A DNA stretch of 64,000 nt, taken from contig NC_090943.1 of the NCBI RefSeq assembly GCF_040807025.1, positions 121,409,900 to 121,473,899 of the forward strand. The letters are read 5' to 3'. The DNA comes from Struthio camelus. Lineage: Eukaryota > Chordata > Aves > Struthioniformes > Struthionidae. The notes beneath the pieces were generated by a model. It saw only the letters and a program-made list of their open reading frames with translations. It had not been told where the DNA came from and did not search any database. Positions 47,800 through 56,378 of this stretch are shown here, one piece after another. The translations under genes were made by a program, and so were the position numbers. Positions within the stretch are counted from its first letter, which is position 1; each line of letters begins with the position of its first letter.

Positions 47800-48382
47800 C
47801 TTCTGCCACAGAGGACTGGGGAGCGCCCCGCCCCCCCCCCCCAGGTGCTTTATTCTGCGGTCAGGTGTGTCCCTATAACTCCCTCGGGAAGTGTCCGTGA
47901 GCTACCTGAAAAGGCCAGGCGCTGGAGGGGTGGCGGCATGCGCCCACCCGTTCCACCACCGCTGGCAGGCGTGGGCCAGACGTGGCAGCCAGTTAGCGAG
48001 CCAGATCGTGTAAAATCATCATAAGCCACAAAATGGCGTGGCCGGGGGGGGGGGGGGGACCGAAAAGTCTTCCGGTGCCAGGCAAAAAATGCCTGTTATC
48101 CAGCCAGCTGCTGCGAATAAGGGAAACCCATGATCGCGCCCGCAGTGCTGAAGTCTTTTCTCAGCAAGGCCCTGCCTTGTGCTAGAGAAGTAGCCAACGA
48201 TATGCGCTCGAAAGCACGTCCGGAGCAGGAAGCCGGAGCAGCTTGTCGGGGCAAGGGCGCCGCCACCACGGCCGCCGCCACCACGCGTGAAAAGCCGCCC
48301 CTTCCCCGCGCGCGCCCCGCGGCCCGGCCCGGCCCGGCGCGGCGCCCGCTCCCATTGGCTGCCGCGGCGCGGCCCGCCCTCC

Positions 48383-48416
48383 CTTTGTGACGCCTGGGCA
48401 CTGTGGCGTCACAAAG
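48383..48416. promoter_or_regulatory. CABYR: Palindromic CRE-like element in CABYR promoter
   Basis: CTTTGTGACGCC (48383-48394) and GGCGTCACAAAG (48405-48416) are exact reverse complements separated by 10 bases, so the two TGACG half-sites face away from each other. Half-sites of this kind bind CREB/CREM/ATF factors. The repeat centre is about 50 bases upstream of the TATA box, a normal proximal promoter position. Confidence 0.65.
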
Positions 48417-48449
48417 CGGCCGCGCCCCCGCCCCCGCCCCCTCCCCAGC

Positions 48450-48457
48450 TATAAAAG
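48450..48457 (+). promoter_or_regulatory. CABYR: TATA box TATAAAAG, CABYR
   Basis: A perfect TATA consensus directly downstream of a GC-box cluster. It predicts transcription start at about 48478-48483 on the + strand. Confidence 0.8.
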
Positions 48458-48479
48458 GGCCTTCGGGGGCCTCCGCGCC

Positions 48480-48520
48480 CGGGAGGCTGCGGGCGAGGAG
48501 CGGAGGCAGAGACCGAGCAA
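48480..48520 (+). other. CABYR: CABYR 5' UTR exon 1 (predicted)
   Basis: The expected start, about 30 bases after the TATA box, opens a short GC-rich exon ending at GAGCAA|GTACTG. The next acceptor, TTGTTACAG at 48840-48848, leads into the coding exon. The start position is approximate, and the donor is acceptable but not strong. Confidence 0.5.
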
Positions 48521-48876
48521 GTACTGGCCGGGGTGGGGGGGGAAAGCTCTTGAATTTGAAGTTCTTGCGGGGTTTTGCGTTAGAAGCATGGTTTCCTAGT
48601 TGGTTGGTCGTTTCCTCGTGCTGCCTAAGATTGCAAAAGGGGGATAAAAGACGTAGCTGCCTTAAATGGTACATGCTCCTTTACGTTAAAGGCGTATGAG
48701 GAAAGGCCTGGCAAAGGATTACTGCTGGCAAAAGGCGAGAGGAGCAGCTGAGGTCGTGTTCTCGTAGTTGGACGCTTCACGCTGGGACAGGGTGGATGCT
48801 CACCTTAGGGTGTTTCTTTTTGTTTGTTTGTTTTTTTAATTGTTACAGTTGAGAAACCATAATCTGACTTCAGTGG

Positions 48877-49030
48877 ATGAAGATGCTGTCTGCAAGGGCC
48901 AGGTTTGTGGTTCCCTATGGCCTCAAGACGCTGCTGGAGGGTGTGAGCAGAGCTGTTTTCCAGACCAACCCAAACAACATCACTGGCTTTGCAGCGCTCT
49001 ACTTCCAAGAGCTTGTTGACTTCAGAGAAG
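48877..49030 (+). CDS. CABYR: CABYR coding exon 2 (start, RIIa domain)
   Basis: The acceptor is TTACAG at 48843-48848; 28 bases of 5' UTR precede ATG AAG ATG. The exon encodes the RIIa dimerisation/docking fold and ends at AGAGAAG|GTTTGT with one base left over. The RIIa helix pattern fits AKAP binding. Confidence 0.92.
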
Positions 49031-52000
49031 GTTTGTGCCGCCTGCTGAGCTATCGCCAGAGCTGAGCTAGGCCCAAGTGCTGCTGGGCCCCTGGTTAATT
49101 TGTGCTTCTGTTTTCAGGGAATCCCAGTCTGGATTTAACAGAGCTGGTTGGAGAATTTAAATTTATTAGCGGTAAGACCATTCTTTGTTTTCTTAAGACG
49201 TTTTTGAGATAAAGTTCCAACTTGAGTGGATGCAAATAGTGTGTATTTGCCACGGGCTTAACCCCAGCTCTCTCTGGTCCTCTGGAAGAAGCACATAGGC
49301 TGTGCGCTACAAGAAGCAGCAAGCATCTTCAGAAAGCACTTCTTCCATTGAATGTGGGAAGAACCAGTCTCCTGGGATGCTGTACTGTCCCCTTGAACAG
49401 AGGCAAGGGTATATACGTTTGGGCATTTTAGCTTTAACAGCTTAAGTGGGATTCAGCCCACCCTGAGCAGATAGTGACATTACATTTATATAATACCGGT
49501 TTGCAAAGAACAGAGCTCTTGGCTTATAAAAGCACAGACCTCATTCTGCATGCTGCTGATCCCTTTGGGACATGCTTGGTGCTTTCAGCAGCTCCCTGGG
49601 TTTGGCTGTAAAGGCTTGAATTTATGGTGGCATGCAGTAAATGCACAAGAAGGTTGTGTGGGAGCCGTGATGGGTGCCATGTCTGGCCTCACTCAGCACA
49701 CACAGCTTGTTTATATCATCTCCCCCAGGGAGTTCGGCCTCTGTCATTTGGTTTTCATGACTGTCAGCAGCTTCAAACCCACCTGTTATTCAGAAAGGCC
49801 ACTTAAACTGGCTTCCTAGTAACCCTGGAACTAGCCAGCATTGAGAGAGACTTGGTCTATTGACCAAGATTACACACTGCAGTAATTACTGCAATGAAAA
49901 GAAGCCCCAGATACTGCTATAATCTTGTAGGATTTCCAAATGAGGTTCTCCTCTAAAAGAGCCAATGATCACTGCTTTCAGCACTTGAGGGAGGTAGCTT
50001 TCTTCCTCTGCTGGATATTGATATTGCAGCAGGACTTAAAATTTATCACCAGAGGCCAAATTTTAGTGCATTGGCAATTGTTGCATTAAGGATGTCACAT
50101 GGCTGAAATTATTCTCTCTCCAAATGCCTGTTAGTGATGGTGCAGCCTTATGTGATGGTGCACTGACCCCTGCACCAAGCTCCAGTGCAAGCCAGTCTGT
50201 CTCACCTTTTCCCGTACTGGTTGGTCACTTAGTCCTTCTCTTTCCCTGGTCTCCTCCTGCTATGGTGTGATCACATAACCCTAGAGGCATAACAGGGATG
50301 ACCCAAGAGGAATTCCTTAGTTAACTTGAGCAAGGTTTCCTCTGGAGTGTCCCTCTGTGTTGCTAGCATGGTTTTGGGGCTGCCTATGAGCCACTAAGTC
50401 ACTAGTTAAAATTGCTGAAGCTGCAAGGGAGCTCTTCCCCTTCCCCGCTTCTCCCCCTGTTGGCTTGGGATGGCAATCAGAAGAATGTTTTGTGAGAGAG
50501 TCACTCATCCTTTGAGTTCCTGCTGTTACCTTTCTCTGAAATTCCCTGAGCTCATCCAGTCATGACTTCACAAATCAGCTCAGTGCTAAGCTGTGATCAT
50601 TTATCAAAGATTTACCCGCTCTTCAGTTCGGTGCTACATCTACCAGTGTGTTGCTTTGTTACCTATTGGCCAACACTTGGTAATCTTAGGAGAAACCAGA
50701 CGTCTTCCTTGGCTTTTCCAAGGCTGAGGATTTATATATATATCACTAGTCCAGCAGCAAATCTCCTTTGTAAATTCTTCCATCTCTGCAACCTGGGAAA
50801 GCCTTGTAAAAGCACCCTAGAGTATCCAGTGGAGTTGACACTAAAATTGCTCTTGATTTTTTATTTAAATGGAGTAATTTGATTTAAAATATTGCCGTTG
50901 TCTGCTTTTGCTATGCAGAAGACTGGAACGAGAGACTGCCACAGAAATTAGACGTGCAAGACACTTCAGTTCCTGGGGAGCCCAAACAAAAGGAAAAGTG
51001 TACTGACACAGAGGAAGACCAAATCCTTGAAGGCCCTGATACTGAATATACCTCCAAAATGACTCAATACCCATCGACTCACAATGACGTTTTAGAAAAC
51101 AAATCCCCCACCGGACTTGATGAAGCTTCGTCCCCGAAGGGACCGGAACTTGCATACGTCCCCGCTGACCCTGCCCAGCTTGCTACCCAGATGCTAGGTA
51201 ACACTGATTCTGTTCATGCTGTGAAGGATGTGGCAACAAGTGTGCAGACTCTTCCTGAAGTCTCTCTGAGCTCAGAGAACTTATTTGTACCAGTAGAAGG
51301 TGCTGCTGAAGATGTTTCTGCTGTCCCAGCAGCTGAGGGGTCGGCAGAGGCTGTTAGGGCACAACTGTGAGTGCAAAGGCAGCCCTCCGTGGCAGAAGTA
51401 GGTCCCTCAGACAGCCAGGCTGAAGTCTCAACAAATGACGTAAATCAAGTTTCCTCAGCCCCCTTGCAGGAAGAACCATCACCACCACCACCACCACCAG
51501 CACCACCTCCTAAAGCTCCATTGCAGGCCGTGCCTCCCCACAACGAAAGTGAGGTTACCTTAACCACTGAGGTTAACGCTGATGAGCTGGTTATGGATGC
51601 AGAGATTCCACCTTAAATAGAGCAGTTTCCACAGAAAAGAATCATTCTTTCTCTAGACCAAATAGCTTATCTGTTAAAGATTGAGCCGCTATTAAATGCA
51701 GGCCAGTTCTCATGTGCTAAAATCTTAGGTCCATCTGCCGATGACGCAGTGTGTGACCCTGAGAAAATGGAATCCACAGCACAAATGGCATCTGCTGAAC
51801 AAGGTAATGCCATGTCAGGTAAGAAAGTCTGGGTTTTCTGACAACTTCCTGATAGCACCCTACAGTCTGGTCCGTGGTCATTAAATGGAAAAGCACCTAT
51901 GTCAGTGCAGCAAAGGGTGGAGATGACTGGTAAGAAACACCTGTACCCACACCATCTGCCTGGCCCCAATGCGCATGTGTTAGATCTCTCTGCAATCTGT

Positions 52001-53542
52001 TCCAAGGGATGGGGCTGGCTCTGAGCAGGACTCCTGCACTGCTGTGCATTGTGCAGATAAGAGTGATGGGAAGGGGCTCCTTGAACCCAAATGGTCTTGC
52101 TCAAAACAAGCCACATGTTCTGAAGCAGGTATCAGAGATCTAAGATGTAACATGTGTGCCCTGCGGCTAAGGACAGGTGACTGGTGGGAGCCTGAGTTTT
52201 GCATCTCCTCCCCTTGAAAGATTTCGTATTCCAGCACTAACATAGGGGGTTTTGCATTTAAAAGAAATGGTGGTGGTGTCCTGCCTGTGCTGTCTTGTTG
52301 GGTTTGGTGAGTTTCTGCAGCTGGGCTGGGTGGCCAAGCATTGATCATCAGATAGTGGCAGATTTTTTTCTGCAAACCAGAAGAGATCGTGCTCATCTCT
52401 CATGGTGAGATCCGCACTGAACAAGCACTTACCCAGAATTTCTTCACTTTGGTGATGTGTCTGGCTCGTTCCTTGCCCAGCTGGAAAAACCCTCCAGGGT
52501 AGAGGTCCCCCATGAGTCTCCCTAGCGCTACAGAATCCTTTTGCGTCTGTAGAAGCGTGAGGTCCCAGCCAAGCATTTTGTAGAGGAGAGCTGCGTTAGG
52601 CAAACTTGTGAAGTGACAATATTGGCTCTTAAAAAAAAAATTAAATTAAAACCTCAGTTTCAGCAACGCCAGTCAAATGGGACAGTTCTCAAAGGCTTAG
52701 CCAGACATACCTCTGGGCATTAAGGAGTTTCACTTTTCTAGGCTGCAGGTGTTCCTCAGCCATATGCCCAGCTGCGTTTGCTATGCCAGCTCTTCTCTAA
52801 CATGCTTGCTTTAACAAGTGTAGGTTATGTTTTAGATATAAGGATTTACAATATGACTGCAATGCACTGCTCCTGACACCGGCACTCTTACATTTTTATC
52901 TTTGTAGCCATGGCAGCAAGCGAAGCAGGACAGCCACCACCATATTCTAATGTGTGGACCCTCTATTGTCTAACTGACTTGAGCCAAGGTCAAAAATCAC
53001 CACCATCCCTTCCTCCTGCTGGAACTGGCATTCCTTATCCCCAAGCGACCCTCTTTCTATCTGGGGGGAAGGATCAACAACAGTTCCTCCAACCAATACC
53101 ACTACAAGGTCAACCACCACAACTATCCTCTCCAACTTACGTGATGCCAGAAGAAAGCAAGAGGGGAAATGTTCCACCTTTCATTTTAGTGGGCTCTACT
53201 GTTCAGAACACACAGGACTGGAAACTTATTCCTGGCCAGGCTGTCTTTGCACAGCAAGACACTGGTGCTAGGAGATTCACTACAATCCCGGTACCAGTTG
53301 TCAGGCCAGCCGATCAGCAAACAGCTACGCCAATCCCCAATCCTAATGCTGCACAGGAGACTGCTAGGCCACCAACCCCGGTTTTGCTCTCAGTTGCCAT
53401 CCCTCTGGATGATGTAATGGCTGCAAAGAAAGGCTCACTAGCTGGTGATAATCGAACAGCTGTGCACCCCCTTGCAGGAAGTTATGGTTTTACAGGACAG
53501 ATTGCTGTTACACCTGGCACAATCCACAGAGCAGGTTCATGA
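48877..53542 (+). CDS. CABYR: CABYR, calcium-binding tyrosine phosphorylation-regulated protein (short isoform model)
   Basis: The productive model joins 48877-49030, 49118-49171, 50919-51197 and 52908-53542: 1,122 nt, or 373 residues plus stop, against about 379 residues for the short mammalian isoform. The N-terminus holds an RIIa-type dimerisation/docking domain (VPYGLKTLLEGVSRAVFQTN and then FAALYFQELVDF). A middle segment keeps YVPADPAQLATQML, and the second coding region begins SNVWTLYCLTDLSQ with later PPFILVGSTVQN. In mammals CABYR is a sperm fibrous-sheath protein that is tyrosine-phosphorylated in capacitation, binds calcium through its first coding region, and partners AKAP and ropporin proteins by its RIIa domain. 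Two start codons occur (48877 and 48883); the second aligns better with mammals and has A at -3. The long form is disrupted (see the exon 4 entries). Confidence 0.92.
49118..49171 (+). CDS. CABYR: CABYR coding exon 3
   Basis: 54 bases with acceptor CTGTTTTCAG and donor TTAGCG|GTAAGA. It encodes GNPSLDLTELVGEFKFIS, matching the mammalian segment that follows the RIIa domain. Phase 1 on both sides, so it can be skipped in frame. The 1.75 kb intron after it showed nothing recognisable. Confidence 0.88.
50919..51370 (+). CDS. CABYR: CABYR coding exon 4, first coding region up to TGA
   Basis: The acceptor is GCTATGCAG. The exon encodes EDWNERLPQKLDVQD onward, an acidic low-complexity stretch, and the conserved AYVPADPAQLATQML. 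Read without splicing it stops at TGA 51368-51370, giving a 219-residue protein with exons 2-3. An internal donor, CTAG|GTAACA at 51197/51198, joins exon 5 in phase and gives the short isoform. In mammals the frame runs on for roughly 270 more residues. Confidence 0.85.
51197..51203 (+). promoter_or_regulatory. CABYR: Internal 5' splice site producing the short CABYR isoform
   Basis: ATGCTAG|GTAACA leaves one base of a codon. Joined to the acceptor before 52908 it reads AQLATQML-A-MAASEAGQPPPYSN, the same junction design as the mammalian short isoform. The intron would be 51198-52907 and would remove both nonsense codons. Confidence 0.75.
51371..51818 (+). pseudogene. CABYR: CABYR exon 4 distal part, same frame beyond two stop codons
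   Basis: After TGA at 51368-51370 the same frame stays open to TAA at 51614-51616, then stays open again past 51818. The text resembles mammalian CABYR on both sides of each stop: SSAPLQEE and a proline run from (CCA)6 at 51482-51499 in the first part, then IEQFPQKRIILSLDQIAYLL in the second. Two donors, CAAG|GTAATG (after 51803) and TCAG|GTAAGA (after 51818), both leave phase 1 and fit the exon at 52908. So the ancestral exon probably ran 50919-51818 and continued in frame into exon 5. In this genome the segment is a relic, an untranslated part of a long transcript, or reached by readthrough. Confidence 0.7.
51819..52907 (+). other. CABYR: CABYR intron 4
   Basis: Begins GTAAGA and ends TATCTTTGTAG. 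No repeat or RNA gene was recognised in it. When the internal donor at 51198 is used, the removed segment extends back to that point. Confidence 0.7.
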
Positions 53543-53546
53543 GAAG
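52908..53546 (+). CDS. CABYR: CABYR coding exon 5 (second coding region)
   Basis: The acceptor is CTTTGTAG, and the frame is set by the two bases before ATG 52910. It encodes 210 residues: SNVWTLYCLTDLSQ, PQATLFLSGGKDQQ, PTYVMPEE, PPFILVGSTVQN, PVLLSVAIPLDDV and a glycine-containing end (SYGFTGQIAVTPGT). These match the second coding region of mammalian CABYR in order. The stop TGA is at 53540-53542, four bases before a perfect donor GAGAAG|GTAAGT. The mammalian basic C-terminal tail (KRRK-type) is absent. Confidence 0.9.
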
Positions 53547-53928
53547 GTAAGTTTGAGTCTTGCGTACGGAGATGCTAGTATGTGGATTCTGCACCACTTG
53601 TATACAGTTCTGTGCTATCTGAATCATAGCTTGACCCTGTTTCTGTACAATGAGGTTCAAGGCGAGTGGCTAAAGTACTTGTCATACTTGAACCCAGGCT
53701 CTCCTCTGCTGCTTGCTCTAGCTTCAGTCTATGTAACCAAGTTGCAGTCTCTCTTTTGCTAATACATCTTGAATATATCACAACAGTATAAAAGTTCAGG
53801 CTGCAAGAGTAGTGTAACATTCAGAGTGTGGCAAAATACTCTCAATTAAGAGTTCGTTCAAGTAACGTGCTCCAAAAGGTAGTTGTTATTGTATACTATC
53901 TACTGAATTCATGCTATTTCTTAAACAG

Positions 53929-54040
53929 GTTGAGAAGAGAGGCTGTTTGGACTTCATCAGGAGTGGAATTTACATCTTAAGAAATCAAATAACTTAAAGC
54001 AAGTGCTCAAAATTAAATGCCAGCAATCAGAACCAAATCC
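53929..54040 (+). other. CABYR: CABYR 3' UTR terminal exon (predicted)
   Basis: The acceptor is TTTCTTAAACAG; no coding frame continues because the stop lies in the previous exon. An ATTAAA signal at 54012-54017 is followed by T/GT-rich sequence (54037-54057). The final intron is 53547-53928. Confidence 0.6.
54012..54017 (+). terminator. CABYR: Polyadenylation signal ATTAAA, CABYR
   Basis: The second most common polyadenylation hexamer, placed 84 bases into the terminal exon. The sequence ccttttgtgttttcc about 25 bases later is a suitable downstream element. Confidence 0.55.
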
Positions 54041-55164
54041 CATGCCTTTTGTGTTTTCCTAGCATAATGAAGGTTAACTTTCAGGTTCCAGGGAGTGTAA
54101 TACGACTAGAGATACCTGCTGCAGCTGTTCCATTGAAGAGTGAGCCCAGCCTCTTCACTGTGCTCCCATGGTGTACGCATAACCCAACAAACAATTAAGA
54201 GATTACACAGCCATTCACAGCCAAATTAGTTCAGTGTAATCAGATGTAGTCTATGCTGCTGGATTATACTCTAGAAAGGAGCCCAAGTTTCAGGAGCAAG
54301 GAGACAGTCACACTTTTAACTGGAGGAATTACTCTTAGTCTAAACTATAGGCTTGTCAATGAGGACAGTTGAGGCTATGTTTCAAGGAAGGGGTAAGAGA
54401 AATTATCCTCATTTTGCTTTAGAGGTTTCAGAACTACGGCATGCTCACTTATGTATGCCGGGCCCTTGAACTATGAATAGCTCTGAAAATAATCCCATGT
54501 TTTCCTGAAGTAGAAGTCCTTCAGAATGAAAATAAGAAAACCTTAGGTTGTGCAGCAGTTTCCCTCTTGAACCTAGGGGAGATGAAAAGCTTCCTTTTCC
54601 CTAGCATTGAATGTTCAATGCTGTATGACCTGCTGAAGCATTGACCCAACACAGCTAGACTGCTCTCACAGATCAGAATCAACCTTAAGTTACACAGGAA
54701 AAAGTAAGTAAGTGGACAGACATTAGAGACCAGTAAGACTTCAAGAAGTGACAGCCAGAGGCTCGAAGGCAGGAGCGAGGAGGTGAATACCAGTGCAGGT
54801 ATTCAATTTCTGCTTTGTACAGTCTAAGAGCTGGGCCCTCACATCAAACACATTGGCAAAGAAAATGCTTCCCTTATCTATGCAAATAGGGCTCTTATCA
54901 CTACCTAGGTAATTCTAGCAGAGCACAGAATAAAAATAGAAAGCAGCTCATTGCCTTAGTAGTTTCCCCAGTCCACCTCCAAGGCTCGAGCTGCAGGGTC
55001 ATTCAGAAAAAAAGCACCATTCCCCCATCCCCTGCCCCCATAAACAGACAGTTCCTGCTCAGGGGCATGAGGTCATGCCATAGTAGAGCCATACAACTTC
55101 AGTGCAGCTGCTTTTGGAGCTGCTCAGAAAGGGTCAGCACCATCAAACAACCAGTTTACACTAG
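54041..55164. other. Spacer between convergent CABYR and OSBPL1A
   Basis: About 1.1 kb separates the two predicted 3' ends. I saw no exon, transposon or RNA gene in it. Confidence 0.5.
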
Positions 55165-56275
55165 ATGCGAGAAGTTTTGAAGCCTTTATTTAGTAGCCAT
55201 TAAATTATTCAATTAGCACTAACCTCCAGACATCAGTTAAAATATTGTACAAAGAGCAGCTCGCCCTCTAGAAGCTCTGTACACAGTTCAATATAAACTT
55301 ACACTTCCAAGATGAACACACCCCAATGAAAAGGGGTAAAGCAGCTGTGCACAGGAGGCCTCACTGAGGTGCCTTACTACCTTTGAAATGCACAAGATTT
55401 CCTCCCAAGAAGTTTGTACAGTGCATACACAGGTCCTATTCCTCTCCCCCCCCCCCGCCCCCCCACCATGATCCACTGGGTCCTGGCCTGAATCCGTTCT
55501 TGCCTTTTTGCAGCAGTGCTGGGCACCAGAACTTCTAGTGCATTAAACAGATTCTTTAAAAACCTGTTACTAGTGTGCAGTTCAAATCAAACTTGCAGAT
55601 ATTTAAATGGCTCTTAATTCCTTAAAACCGTTAAGGTCGGTAACAAAACAGGAGAGCAAAATTTGAAACACACTGCACAAAACATTGAATAAATACCTTT
55701 GAGTAATGTTACCAGCTTAAACAACTGCATGAATGCTCCAGAGATGGGAACACTTCTGGAATCTCTCTGACCAGAGCTCCAGATTCCAGGTAGGTAGTTA
55801 CTTCAGTAAAAGAAAAGTCACTTTATGAAAAATTACATCTTTACAAAAGTGACGCACCTTTCTTTGCTTTAAGCACAGAATACTGCAATTAGTGTGTGTG
55901 CTTTCAAACATTCGCATGTCACAATAAATAAAACCAGTTTTACTTGTGCCAGTGTTATCTATGAAAGAAAGTATTCACAGAACAGCTGAAGGTGTTCTAT
56001 TCCTCATACACCACAACCTAATATAGGTGTATTCAGCAAACAGGGCGGCACTAAACCACGGCGACTTAATTTTGTCCGCACAGGACCCACCATCAGCCAG
56101 AAACATTATTCCCCTCCCTAAGGGGCTGCAGCTCATGTACCACCAGGTTTACTGTGGAGATGCTTAATATTCTGTTTGATAACTTGTCATTTGTTTCAGG
56201 AGATAAGTAAAACAAGGGAAAACATTAAAACAGATTAAGACTTATGTTTATCAGCCACAGGCTCCTTATTGCATT
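55165..56275 (-). other. OSBPL1A: OSBPL1A 3' UTR
   Basis: Follows the OSBPL1A stop on the minus strand and ends near an AATAAA signal (55190-55185). It contains a C-rich tract (+ strand 55445-55470) and many A/T-rich stretches. No long frame continues. Confidence 0.7.
55185..55190 (-). terminator. OSBPL1A: Polyadenylation signal AATAAA, OSBPL1A
   Basis: The + strand TTTATT reads AATAAA on the minus strand, about 1.09 kb after the stop. Beyond it the minus strand has a TGGTTGTTTGATGGTG downstream element. It is the best 3' end candidate for this gene. Confidence 0.6.
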
Positions 56276-56378
56276 TTAATAAATATCAGGCAAGTTAAAG
56301 TAGTTTCTGTCCCAGTAGTTGCCAGAATAAAGCCAGTCCTGTGTACCAGTGTAGGGATTGGGGCCTTGATGGAACCAT
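56276..56378 (-). CDS. OSBPL1A: OSBPL1A terminal coding exon
   Basis: The minus-strand acceptor is TTTCTTACAG. It encodes [20 protein letters not shown], then [13 protein letters not shown] and TAA. The match to the end of mammalian ORP1 is nearly complete. Confidence 0.95.

Larger units (their letters stand above)
47800..48560 (+). promoter_or_regulatory. CABYR: CpG island and promoter of CABYR
   Basis: A GC-rich, CpG-dense block ends at a sharply defined core promoter. In order it has an inverted CCAAT box (ATTGG, 48354-48358), a 12-base perfect inverted repeat carrying two CRE-like TGACG half-sites (48383-48416), tandem GC boxes (48422-48442) and TATAAAAG at 48450-48457. C12 (47831-47842) and G15 (48044-48058) runs lie upstream. 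A TATA box plus CRE-like sites fits regulated, possibly male germ-cell expression, but that is inference from motifs and the gene's known testis bias in mammals. Confidence 0.8.

Noticed and set aside
48096-48674. 192-codon minus-strand frame and + strand frames across the CABYR promoter
   Set aside because: GC-rich composition artefact covering the TATA box and CRE elements; no protein similarity recognised.
50562-50882. 106-codon + strand frame before CABYR exon 4
   Set aside because: Lies in an intron, is in a different frame from exon 4, and resembles no CABYR segment.
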